Source of the DNA: Arenicola marina
Taxonomy: Eukaryota > Annelida > Polychaeta > Arenicolidae
Assembly: GCA_964019135.1 (NCBI GenBank)
Contig: OZ025257.1
Location: forward strand, 29,123,260 to 29,187,259
Reading direction: 5' to 3'
Length of the DNA stretch: 64,000 bases
Shown here: positions 12,901 to 22,371 of the stretch, one piece after another
Layout: the number at the start of each line of letters is the position of its first letter
How positions within the stretch are numbered: the stretch's first letter is position 1
The notes under the pieces: model-generated
The model's database searches: none
The model's input: only the letters and a program-made list of their open reading frames with translations
What the model was told of the DNA's origin: nothing
Program-made: the position numbers and the translations under genes

Positions 12901-15900
12901 AGTGACCCCCGCCACGCCAGGACTACAGGTCAGTGACCCCCGCCACGCCAGGACTACAGGTCAGTGACCCCCGCCACGCCAGGACTACAGGTCAGTGACC
13001 CCCGCCACGCCAGGACTACAGGTCAGTGACCCCCGCCACGCCAGGACTACAGGTCTGTGACCCCCGCCACGCCAGGACTACAGGTCAGTGACCCCCCCAG
13101 GCCAGGACTACAGATCAGTGACCCCCCCAGGCCAGGACTACAGGTCAGTGACCCCCGCCAGGCCAGGACTACAGGTCAGTGACCCCCGCCACGCCAGGAC
13201 TACAGGTCAGTGACCCCAGTGACTATTTAGTGACCCATAGTGAGGTTTGGACCTTCAGTGGTGCAATGGACTTAGACCCGCCATATCTACACTGTTGCCA
13301 TCTGCACTAATTAACCCTGGCAAAGCCTGTACAATTATTTATTTTACATTAGAAAGATACTTGTATATTATGGGTTGATTCTGATTAACTGGTTAGGCAC
13401 ATATAAAGGCTGAATATCGGTTTTCAGATCTGTTGTGTGGAATCGCCAGTTGGACGGAGCTCTGAATCGCGTGCCAAGCGACTTCTACGACAAGGTTTGG
13501 CAGATTCTAGAGCGCACGCCGTCCGGCCTGAAGGTGGCCGGCTACTTACTGCCGCAGGTCAGTCACCAGTTATCATGGTTGTATCTGAGCTTAGGATCAT
13601 TTAATTTTACCAGTTACATGACCTGCCAACAGGTGGAACATTTCGTTTTAATGCATTTCTTGACCAAGCAAGGGTCCATCTCAGTTCGAGGATTGCATTC
13701 GTCGGTCTGTCGGCTTGGTGTGCTAATGGTGAACATCGTAGCATAATTAGGTGTCAACGTTTTTAACCGTCAATGACGTCATATTGTAAAAAAAAACATA
13801 ATGCCCGCAGCGCCTACGGTTGTCAGTTATCACTGCCCTCAGCGCCTGCTGTTGTCAGTGGTCACTGCCCTCAGCGCCTGCTGTTGTCAGTGGTCACTGC
13901 CCTCAGTGCCTGCTGTTGTCAGTGGTCACTGCCCTCAGCGCCTGCTATTGTCAGTGGTCGCTGCCCTCAGCGCCTACGGTTGTCAGTGATCACTGTCCTC
14001 AAGGCCTGCTGTTGCCAGTGGTCACTGCCCTCAGTGCCTACGGTTGTCAGTGATCACTGCCCTCAGCGCCTACGGTTGTCAGTGGTCGTTGCCCTCAGCG
14101 CCTACGATTGTCAGTGATCACTGTCCTCAGGGCCTGCTGTTGTCAGTGGTCGCTGCCCTCAGCGCCAACGGTTGTCAGTGATCACTGCCCTCAGCACCTG
14201 CGGTTGTCAGTGGTCGCTGCCCTCAGCGCCAACGGTTGTCAGTGATCACTGTCCTCAGCGCCTGCGGTTGTCAGTGGTCGCTGCCCTCAGCGCCAACGGT
14301 TGTCAGTGGTGGTTGCCCTCAGCGCCTACGGTTGTCAGTGATCACTGCCCTCAGCGCCTGCGGTTGTCAGTGGTCGCTGCCCTCAGCGCCAACGGTTATC
14401 AGTGATCACTGTCCACAGCGCCTGCGGTTGTCAGTGGTCGCTGCCCTCAGCGCCTACGGTTGTCAGTGGTCGCTGCCCTCAGCGCCAACGGTTGTCAGTG
14501 ATCACTGTCCTCAGCGCCTGCGGTTGTCAGTGGTCGCTGCCCTCAGCGCCTACGGTTGTCAGTGATCACTGCCCTCAGCGCCTGCGGTTGTCAGTGGTCG
14601 CTGCCCTCAGCGCCAACGGTTGGCAGTGATCACTGTCCTCAGGGCCTGCGGTTGTCAATGGTCGCTGCCCTCGGCGCCTACGGTTGTCAGTGGGCACAGC
14701 CTTCAGCGCCTACGGTTGTCAGTGATCACTGCCCTCAGCGCCTGCGGTTGTCAGTGGTCGCTGCCCTCAGCGCCAACGGTTGTCAGTGATCACTGTCCTC
14801 AGCGCCTGCGGTTGTCAGTGGTCGCTGCCCTCAGCGCCTACGGTTGTCAGTGGTCGCTGCCCTCAGCGCCAACGGTTGTCAGTGATCACTGTCCTCAGCG
14901 CCTGCGGTTGTCAGTGGTCGCTGCCCTCAGCGCCTACGGTTGTCAGTGATCACTGCCCTCAGGGCCTGCGGTTGTCAGTGGTCGCTGCCCTCAGCGCCAA
15001 CGGTTGTCAGTGATCACTGTCCTCAGGGCCTGCGGTTGTCAGTGGTCGCTGCCCTCAGCGCCAACGGTTGTCAGTGATCACTGTCCTCAGCGCCTGCGGT
15101 TGTCAGTGGTCGCTGCCCTCAGCGCCAACGGTTGTCAGTGATCACTGTCCTCAGCGCCTGCGGTTGTCAGTGATCACTGTCCTCAGCGCCTACGGTTGTC
15201 AGTGGTCGCTGCCCTCAGCGCCTACGGTTGTCAGTGATCACTGCCCTCAGCGCCTACGGTTGTCAGTGGTCGCTGCCCTCAGCGCCTACGGTTGTCAGTG
15301 GTCGTTGCCCTCAGCGCCTACGGTTGTCAGTGATCACTGCCCTCAGCGCCTACGGTTGTCAGTGGTCGCTGCCCTCAGCGCCTACGTTTGTCAGTGATCA
15401 CTGCCCTCAGCGCCTACGGTTGTCAGTGATCACTGTCCTCAGGGCCTACTGTTGTCAGTGATCACTGCCCTCAGCGCCTACGGTTGTCAGTGATCACTGT
15501 CCTCAGGGCCTGCGGTTGTCAGTGATCACTGTCCTCAGCGCCTACGGTTGTCAGTGGTCGCTGCCCTCAGCGCCTACGGTTGTCAGTGATCACTGCCCTC
15601 AGCGCCTACGGTTGTCAGTGGTCGCTGCCCTCAGCGCCTACGGTTGTCAGTGATCACTGCCCTCAGCGCCTACGGTTGTCAGTGGTCGTTGCCCTCAGCG
15701 CCTACGGTTGTCAGTGATCACTGCCCTCAGCGCCTACGGTTGTCAGTGGTCGTTGCCCTCAGCGCCTACGGTTGTCAGTGATCACTGCCCTCAGCGCCTA
15801 CGGTTGTCAGTGGTCGCTGCCCTCAGCGCCTACGTTTGTCAGTGATCACTGCCCTCAGCGCCTACGGTTGTCAGTGATCACTGTCCTCAGGGCCTACTGT

Positions 15901-17906
15901 TGTCAGTGATCACTGCCCTCAGCGCCTACGGTTGTCAGTGATCACTGTCCTCAGGGCCTGCGGTTGTCAGTGATCACTGTCCTCAGCGCCTACGGTTGTC
16001 AGTGGTCGCTGCCCTCAGCGCCTACGGTTGTCAGTGATCACTGCCCTCAGCGCCTACGGTTGTCAGTGGTCGCTGCCCTCAGCGCCTACGGTTGTCAGTG
16101 ATCACTGCCCTCAGCGCCTACGGTTGTCAGTGGTCGTTGCCCTCAGCGCCTACGGTTGTCAGTGATCACTGCCCTCAGCGCCTGCGGTTGTCAGTGGTCG
16201 TTGCCCTCAGCGCCTGCGGTTGTCAGTGGTCGTTGCCCTCAGCGCCTGCGGTTGTCAGTGGTCGTTGCCCTCAGCGCCTACGGTTGTCAGTGGTCGTTGC
16301 CCTCAGCGCCTGCGGTTGTCAGTGGTCGTTGCCCTCAGCGCCTGCGGTTGTCAGTGGTCGTTGCCCTCAGCGCCTGCGGTTGTCAGTGGTCGTTGCCCTC
16401 AGCGCCTGCGGTTGTCAGTGGTCGTTGCCCTCAGCGCCTACGGTTGTCAGTGATCACTGCCCTCAGCGCCTGCGGTTGTCAGTGATCACTGCCCTCAGCG
16501 CCTGCGGTTGTCAGTGGTCGTTGCCCTCAGCGCCTGCGGTTGTCAGTGGTCGTTGCCCTCAGCGCCTACGGCATTTAGTGCCTACGATGAGTATTTAATT
16601 CTTACGATGCCGTTATGACGGAATTGAATATGAAAAAAACTTGTTTGGCAACATCCTCTAGATTTTCGTCATCTTCACACGTCCCGACCATGCCTTCTTG
16701 TTTCACATATCGTCCATCCACTGAACGGCCTTGATTGTTCTCTGTCTCAGCAACCCACGCTCTCCGACATGACCCAGTACGAGCTCAACTTCTCACTGCT
16801 CGTCGAACAAATGCTGAGCAAGATTGTGGATCCGGCATACCGGCAGATCATTGTGGAGGTAGGCCGTGGGTCGCTCTGTGTCCTCGCTGGTCTGTCGTAT
16901 CAGTGTATTATTCAGTGAAGCGACGAGTTTCAAATGTAGCGGCGATGCGAGGGTAAATTATGAAATTAGTAGTCATGATAGACCCATGTGTGGGTGATTT
17001 GAAGGCCCATGTTTGTCAGACCCGCCGTGATAGACCCATGGGTGGGCGACTTGAAGGCCCATGTTTGTCAGACCCGCCATGATAGACCCATGTGTGGGCG
17101 ACTTGAAGCCCCGTGTTTGTCAGACCCGCCATGATAGACCCATGTGTGGGTGACTTGAAGGCCCATGTTTTTCAGACCCGCCATGATAGACCCATGTGTG
17201 GGCGACTAGAAGCCCCGTGTTTGTCAGACCCGCCATGATAGACCCATGTGTGGGTGACTTGAAGGCTCATGTTTGTCAGTCCCGCCATGATAGACCCATG
17301 TGTGGGCGACTTGAAGGCCCGTGTTTGTCAGACCCGCCATGATAGACTTATGTTGATCAGATCAAGTCTTGTGGATATCCATATGATGTGGAACCTTTAC
17401 TCGGTTGCAGAGCTTCATGATAGTGTCGACCATACTGGACAGGAATCCGGAGTTATCTTTCAAGAAGCCGGTCGACATGGATAAGGTCAGTATATAATGT
17501 GTTATAATGATAAATTATTGCACACATTGGAGTATGTTTGCACTTCTGTCCATACAATGCTCTGATATGAGAAACCTCAATACCCCAAGTTAACCATTGA
17601 TTCGAATCATTCATGGCCTCATTTAGTGAACGTCAGTATTGTGTGTTGGGCATTGCTTCACTATTATAATAGCTCACGTATTACTCCTGTTGCTTGCCGC
17701 AGCTGGTCCACAGTGCCTTCGAGTCCTTCCAGCGGGACCAGAGTCGGCTGGAGGAGAAGGAGAAGAAGGACGACATGCTGGAGTTCTACAACACGCGGCC
17801 CAACATCCAGCACGGCACGACCAGCTACCTGGCCAGGGCGCTGCTGGACAACCTGCTGGACGGCGAGGTCAAGCTCGTCGACGAGCTGTCCTGTTGCCTC
17901 AGCTAA
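3808..17906 (+). CDS. PHKB: Phosphorylase b kinase regulatory subunit beta, C-terminal third (8 exons)
   Basis: PHKB is a regulatory subunit of the phosphorylase kinase holoenzyme (alpha, beta, gamma, delta)4, which activates glycogen phosphorylase in the cytosol. Eight exons (3808-3992, 5015-5105, 10281-10483, 12357-12494, 13428-13557, 16751-16858, 17411-17485, 17703-17906) sum to 1134 nt: 377 codons plus stop, with all phases matching. The product resembles remembered vertebrate PHKB through the end, for example [68 protein letters not shown] and [18 protein letters not shown] rather than PHKA is favoured by the QPTLSDM block and the short end. The rest of the gene (about 700 residues in the family) lies upstream of the window. 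Six of the seven internal introns, and the one upstream, are largely minisatellite. The C-terminus CCLS fits a CaaX prenylation box. The reading is from family memory, not a search. Confidence 0.93.
3970..4955. repeat. 32-bp minisatellite copying the exon end and 5' splice site
   Basis: About 30 copies of a 32-bp unit: GGTGAGTGGTAAGGCGGGCA plus CCTTACAGCAAT. The founding copy is the end of the 3808-3992 exon with its donor (GCACCTTACAGCAATG|GTGAGT). Each complete unit therefore repeats that exon tail and a good 5' splice site. Some copies lack the GTGAGTGGTAAG piece. The array occupies nearly the whole 1-kb intron. Confidence 0.97.
5015..5105 (+). CDS. PHKB: PHKB exon
   Basis: The acceptor is TTTTACTTCCAG. 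The first base completes the split Trp codon, giving W-A-V-V-R-F-C-A-S. The exon ends in phase 0 with VLVRGKQ before donor GTACCT. It matches the human AVRYGAAF...FLVHGKQ segment. No start or stop of its own; 91 nt. Confidence 0.9.
5113..10095. repeat. 27-bp minisatellite array with an internal inverted block
   Basis: About 180 copies of a 27-bp unit (GTTATAGCTGTATTGGTAGT plus GTACTGA) fill the 5.2-kb intron, starting ~8 bp after the donor at 5106. From about 9468 to 9810 the units run in the opposite orientation, then revert. The reverse strand stays open for 1466 codons (YSYNSVHYQ repeats) only because 27 is divisible by three. Degenerate copies and short unique DNA fill 10096-10280 up to the acceptor. 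Confidence 0.96.
10281..10483 (+). CDS. PHKB: PHKB exon
   Basis: Acceptor CTGCCCCAG; the exon begins [13 protein letters not shown] and ends in the conserved [12 protein letters not shown], with the Gly codon split after GG before donor GTGAGT. The 203 nt and its phase agree with both neighbours. This is one of the most conserved PHKA/PHKB stretches in the window. Confidence 0.94.
10496..12235. repeat. 50-bp minisatellite (PHKB intron)
   Basis: About 35 copies of a 50-bp unit (GGCCTAGTATTTACGGCTCT, TGTCGAGTGTGGTCTGCTAG, GTCACCCCGT). It begins about 12 bp after the exon donor at 10484 and ends about 120 bp before the next exon. Copies differ by scattered substitutions (TGTCGAG versus TGTCCAG or TGCCCAG; CCCCGT versus CACCAT), and the variants recur in runs, suggesting multi-unit duplications. 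Confidence 0.97.
12357..12494 (+). CDS. PHKB: PHKB exon
   Basis: Acceptor TGTGTCCAG; the first G completes the Gly codon and gives [11 protein letters not shown], like human GWIIHAMEYEL. It continues [14 protein letters not shown] (human LSPSEVKQLLLDIL). It ends in CTACAG before donor GTCAGT. That border is reiterated as a 31-bp tandem repeat directly downstream. Confidence 0.92.
12481..13215. repeat. 31-bp minisatellite copying the exon end and 5' splice site
   Basis: About 23 copies of a 31-bp unit (CCAGGACTACAGGTCAGTGA plus CCCCCGCCACG). The first copy is the 3' end of the 12357-12494 exon (CCAGGACTACAG) and its donor GTCAGTGA. The exon tail and donor are thus reiterated throughout the first 720 bp of the intron. 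Variants include GCCAGG and CCCCCCAGG near the end. Confidence 0.97.
13428..13557 (+). CDS. PHKB: PHKB exon
   Basis: Acceptor ATCGGTTTTCAG. The exon completes a split Arg codon and reads [14 protein letters not shown], then [15 protein letters not shown] and GYLLPQ, matching human RRQIDGSLNRTP...KHLPQ. It ends in phase 0 at donor GTCAGT. Confidence 0.93.
13802..16570. repeat. 32-bp minisatellite with discrete unit types (PHKB intron)
   Basis: About 86 copies of a 32-bp unit: CCTACGGTTGTCAGTGGTCG plus CTGCCCTCAGCG. Units differ mainly at the first triplet region (CCTACGG, CCTGCGG, CCAACGG, CCTGCTG) and at the middle (GATCACT versus GGTCGCT or GGTCGTT), so the array reads as a string of a few unit types. 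Longer stretches of the string repeat, for example around 15300-15560 and 15730-16010. Confidence 0.96.
16751..16858 (+). CDS. PHKB: PHKB exon
   Basis: Acceptor CTGTCTCAG; 36 codons in phase 0. The exon begins [19 protein letters not shown] and ends AYRQIIVE before donor GTAGGC. The block is almost the same as human [23 protein letters not shown] and is the best single identifier of the gene. Confidence 0.95.
16974..17345. repeat. 52-bp minisatellite (PHKB intron)
   Basis: About seven copies of a 52-bp unit (CATGATAGACCCATGTGTGG, GCGACTTGAAGGCCCATGTT, TGTCAGACCCGC) in the intron between the 16751-16858 and 17411-17485 exons. Copies differ at a few positions. Confidence 0.95.
17411..17485 (+). 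CDS. PHKB: PHKB exon
   Basis: Acceptor TCGGTTGCAG; 25 codons in phase 0: [15 protein letters not shown] and then KKPVDMDK before donor GTCAGT. It corresponds to human LLMVVSIVLERNPELEF...VDLDR. Confidence 0.92.
17703..17906 (+). CDS. PHKB: PHKB terminal coding exon with stop
   Basis: Acceptor GCTTGCCGCAG; 67 codons plus TAA. It reads [51 protein letters not shown] and ends SCCLS. It matches the human PHKB tail, which ends in CLIS. The final CCLS is a CaaX motif; rabbit muscle PHKB is known to carry a farnesylated C-terminal cysteine, so prenylation is a reasonable inference. The last ~33 nt are the first copy of a 46-bp repeat that runs into the 3' UTR. Confidence 0.95.
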   Translation: MVHSAFESFQRDQSRLEEKEKKDDMLEFYNTRPNIQHGTTSYLARALLDNLLDGEVKLVDELSCCLS

Positions 17907-18310
17907 CGGGTGCGGTCTGCTCGTCGATGAGCTGTCCTGTTGCCTCAGCTAACGGGTGCGGTCTGCTGGTCGACGAGCTGTCCTGTTGCCTCAGCTAACG
18001 GGTGCGGTCTGCTGGTCGATGAGCTGTCCTGTTGCCTCAGCTAACGGGTGCGGTCTGCCGGTCGATGAGCTGTCCTGTTGCCTCAGCTAACGGGTGCGGT
18101 CTGCTGGTCCATGAGCTGTCTTGTTGCCTCAGCTAACGGGTGCGGTCTGCTGGTCGATGAGCTGTCCTGTTGCCTCAGCTAACGGGTGCGGTCTGCCGGT
18201 CGATGAGCTGTCCTGTTGCCTCAGCTAACGGGTGCGGTCTGCTGGTCCATGAGCTGTCCTGTTGCCTCAGCTAACGGGTGCGGTCTGCTGGTCGATGAGC
18301 TGTCCTGTTG
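17874..18310. repeat. 46-bp repeat built on the PHKB stop codon (3' UTR)
   Basis: About nine copies of a 46-bp unit (CTCGTCGACGAGCTGTCCTG, TTGCCTCAGCTAACGGGTGC, GGTCTG). The first copy carries the PHKB C-terminal codons and TAA stop; later copies lie in the 3' UTR. Minor changes are GTCGATG versus GTCGACG and GTCCATG. Since 46 is not a multiple of three, later copies do not extend the reading frame. Confidence 0.96.
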
Positions 18311-20900
18311 CCTCCGTTAATGATTGTCAGGGTGCGGAACGGAGAGGGAAGGGCGTAATGGATCAGTATAGGATAAATGTTATTCTTCGAAGTGAACGAC
18401 TGTCACTTAGATCAAGTGGTAATTACTAAGTAGTACGTGAGCTATACTGAAACAGTTCCCCCGGGGAACATGGCTGGTGTCCAACCTAACCCTGCCCGTT
18501 GGGGTGATAGGACTATGTATGGGTTAAAGTGTCCTTGGAACCAACCAATATCTCGCGCTGCACTGACATACAGCGTGAAGGCTGCAGTGAACAGCGCACG
18601 CTGCATTGCAAGACCTCCGACCGCCCGGAGGACACGCTCAAGGACATCCGCCAGTCGTACCGTTTATGAATACAAAGTTTTGATTTTCCTTCCCTTGTAA
18701 ATGTTAAATACGGTCAGATTAACAATCCGCGTTCATTTGCTCTAGCGATTTGTATTATAATGTGTGAGCCATGTTTTGTTATCACGATGTCTATGACTCT
18801 GTGAAAGGGGAGGCAGACCTCGTTAATGTATATAGTGCGGTTTATAGTGCCGTGTGTATTGCTGACCGGGGAGGGGGGGGGGCAGTAGTTGGCCTCGTCG
18901 ACGCGGCGTCACCACATCACAGCGGACGCCATCCAGCGGGTGGTAGTGTGGAAGGGGTGGAGGTAAGCGGTCCCCCCCTCAATCCCCGTGCGCCACAAGA
19001 TCGTGAAGTCCTCCGCCCCCCCCCCCTCCCGCCCCGGCGTTTGAGAAATCATGGATCTGCCCAAAGATAGTGCTATAGACGTCGTATCAAGTGGACGATG
19101 CTAAGAGTTTGCTGACCTGCAGTATTATTATGTGTCGTGTTCATTTGCCTTTTGTTTGGAATGTTTATCCCGTGTGACAAAGTATTGATCTTGATTTTAT
19201 AGTTGTCAGCGATTCGCTCAAATGTTGAAGTTACTGGTTGGTCTGTGTTTTCATATGAGCTGTTTGTAGCATAGAACTAATTTTAAAGTGAATTTCTACC
19301 CGACTATTCAGTTACATTTTGCGCTTACGTGCCTCAATAAAGTAGATACCTTGCTGAGGGGCCGCCTTGGTTCGAATGTGACATATCCATGTCTTTATGC
19401 AGAGGTTATACCCGTCCTTTCCCCGTCTCGTGCTACACGCAGTCATCAAAGTTGATCAGATCATTATAACCATAAGCCCTTGACGAATAAACATGTTGTC
19501 TAAGTTGAAGTTGTGATGCAGAACGATCATTGCTGGAGTATCGTGTCACTGTGGATAACAACCGGGTGACTACTGGGATCTCACTCCGTGCTCCAACTCC
19601 TCCCAAACCGGTCTGCAATGGTTTCATATTCATCCCAAACCGGTCGCCATGTTTCCTACTGGCCGTAGCGACTGCTATTCGGCTGCGCCATGGTGGGTGT
19701 ACGAATCAACGCTTGTGCGCAGGTGGGGGGAGTCCACATGTAGCAACTGAATACGCCAGGGATCACGCGGGTAGTGATGATATTTGGTTGATAGTCACTA
19801 CATGTGAATGATGTGAATCAGCACGACATGTACATCTGGCAGCCATCTTGGCAATTAAACACAAACCCGCGGTAACAGTTTAAGTTACTCATACAGCAAT
19901 AGTGTAACTTTTTAACACATTTATTATATGCAATAGTTAACTTTGTTTGGCAAAAATGGTGCGTCCCATTTGGGAATGTATTTTTTTTGTGGTAGATCAT
20001 CAAAATTCGAGCATCGCAGTTTTTTGCCCTTTAACATGTAAGATACCCATTTCCAACTATATTTTGAGTTAACATTCTTACAGTCAGACATTGTGTCCAT
20101 ATTTTTCCAAGATACATGTATCTACAAAATCATAATATATGTGGAGAGGTGCTGTACGTATGAGCAGCTTTAAGTAACTCCGGTGCGTGTTGACGCTTTA
20201 ATAGAGGGACTTCCGGTTACTACGACGATGACGTTACGTGTGACCTTTTGGTCAAAGCTTTGTCTCGTCAAATGTGTCCTCAATTGTCACACGTCTAATT
20301 TTTAACTTGTTAACCGAGCGATCTAGATCCGTAATCATAGCAAAGAGTTAACTAATAGTGTCGTATATATCTGATTTGTTTAGAAACAAGTACGGATAAT
20401 AATGTTAATAGCGCACACGGCTTGAACGGCTGGTCTGAATAACACTTGTGTTGTCAATTACATGGACATCATTGGCAAAACAGACAAGTGAAACTGTACC
20501 GTTTTCTTATGGTTTGTATGTTTGACACATTGACTGCCAAATACGTCATGCTTAGCTATGATCGGACCCTGGTCAGCACCTTAAAGGCACGACTGAAAGG
20601 ATTGCGGCGGGACTGTCCTATAGTAGATTACTATTATGTGATAGACTGTGTGCTGAATTAAGTTAGTTTGGTACGCCAAGCAGTCACTTGATGCATTAAA
20701 ACCAACGATGGGATTCTTGCCTTGGCTATTGTTGTTTGTTTTATTGTTCTTGGAGGTCCATATGCTAGAGTGGTCTGGTGGACTGTTTCACTCTGGTATT
20801 GCTTGCATCTCCGCAGTCCTATTCCCCGCATATAAGAAACAATCACTTATCGTGGCTTAAGGTTAAATGTAAGTCAATAATGATTCCCCAACGCGTACCC
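18311..20900. other. PHKB 3' UTR / intergenic, no gene recognised
   Basis: I see no coding homology here. It holds short chance open frames, a G/C-rich stretch at 18870-19045 and two AATAAA motifs. The start of a short dispersed motif (GTGAGCTATACTGAAACAGT, ~18437) recurs near 25528 and 26623. Confidence 0.6.
19336..19341 (+). promoter_or_regulatory. Possible PHKB polyadenylation signal AATAAA
   Basis: AATAAA about 1.4 kb past the PHKB stop; a second AATAAA lies at 19486-19491. Either could end the PHKB transcript. No transcript evidence is available here, so this is only a sequence-level candidate. Confidence 0.35.
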
Positions 20901-20908
20901 CACTGCCC

Positions 20909-21499
20909 TATAAAGGGGAAAGTTGGGCAAAATGGGGACGCTAAGCTGTTTAGGTAACTGGGATCCGTAAAACAGTGGCAAGAGTTACCACACTGTGTTA
21001 AAACATTAAACATTGTCATTTGACGTAATAAGCAGACTGGCATGTCTTACCAATGACAAGTTACAAAATTGGAATAAGAACAAAATCAAGCCTTCATTGC
21101 CCCGTTTTACCCCATATATGGGGTCAGATTTGGGCAACATGGGGCCATTGTTTAACGTGAAGCTATTCAAATAGAAGTTAATGGCCGGTCGTCGTTTGGT
21201 TCGCTTAGTGAATAAAACATGTTTCCCATGTTCTTGGGACTTCAAGATCAAGTTGCAAGCATGTTTTGTCATATAGCATCAAGACGAGCTGAGAAATTAG
21301 ATCAAAACTGAGAAAAACTAAAAATCTTGGTTCATACTCGCATGTTGTGTCCTACCGACTCCCCGCTTCGTGTTGCGCGTGCCAAATGACGTAAGCTACT
21401 GGTATAAAAGTATTGCGCCAGGCCAGGCCACGTAACTATGGAGATGTCACCCCACCCCGTTATGCCCCACGTCCCCATTGTGCCCCACTTTCCCCTACC
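20909..21499. mobile_element. Inverted-repeat DNA element (non-autonomous), degenerate
   Basis: The left end reads AGGGGAAAGTTGGGCAAAAT then GGGGAC. The right end is its approximate inverse (GTCCCCATTGTGCCCCACTT then TCCCCT). Flanking bases are TA-rich on both sides, compatible with a TA target. An internal related motif (GCCCCGTTTTACCCC and GGGCAACATGGGGCC, ~21098-21147) suggests nested or repeated ends. No transposase frame is seen. Confidence 0.55.
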
Positions 21500-21687
21500 A
21501 GGCGCAGCCCGCACATTAATTATATAGACTTCTAAGAGAATGTCTTATACAAAAAAATATCCAATAGCAGCTTGGATGTCTGAAATGATTTATATGTGTC
21601 ACTAATGTCCGGTTCAAAACGTACAATAACAAACGGTTTGTGACACACCAGAACCATTTGAGCTAGGCTTATACGCGTGTGCTACCT

Positions 21688-21795
21688 GGGCCCGTAAGCT
21701 CGAACGGCGGGGACAAAATATTACGCCCCGCCCCATGCTGAAGTCTTCTTCTGAAGCGAAATATTTGGCCCTTGGCGTTTCGAACTTACGGGCCC
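21688..21795. mobile_element. Short foldback/MITE-like element (108 bp)
   Basis: It begins GGGCCCGTAAGCTCGAAC and ends GTTTCGAACTTACGGGCCC. The arms pair with one or two mismatches and AT-rich AAATATT pairing continues inside. The size and full foldback shape fit a miniature inverted-repeat element. Target duplication not resolved. Confidence 0.6.
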
Positions 21796-22360
21796 TGATC
21801 CCAGCTCTGACTTATGCCCAAACAGTAGGCGGCGTAATACTCCGAGTGACTCTCATAGCTTCCAGGTTCAATTAGCGTAAGAGTGAGAACCTTGTAGAGA
21901 CGCATAGCCCGGTGTTTCCATACAGTTTCTCATTTTCCCTTTTCAATGGCTGTAAACACTTGGACGAAGAGCACAGTACTCTACACAAGCTATCTCCCAA
22001 TGAACATAATTGCAGATCTATGGAAAGAAGTACAGGTACGTGTATCTACAAATAACGTTTAGATATTTTTAAATTATTTGTAGAAATCTATAAATGATTT
22101 GGAGATATCCATCCGCACACATTTTTTCTTTTTTTAAATTCCGCGTGCCATACTTTTTCTACTTTGATGAATACGTTTTTAGAGATGTCCTGGACTAAAA
22201 GCCGTAACTGGCATGTTGAAACTTATTTGTTGCAAAATTATTTTAAAACTACAAAAGAACGTAGCACCAACACTTTACACCACACCACAGCGTTATTAAA
22301 CTTCAGACGTCAAGATACTTATTCCTGAGTGTTTACTCGTTTTGAATCTCCATAATTTGT
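21796..22360. other. Intergenic, nothing recognised
   Basis: AT-rich unique sequence without a supported gene or repeat. Confidence 0.5.
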
Positions 22361-22371
22361 CAAAATGCTGC

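Noticed and set aside
19361-19385. GGTTCGAATG at ~19369 as a tRNA or SINE B-box
   Set aside because: No cloverleaf or A-box could be seen around it, and it shares no body with the SINE copies.
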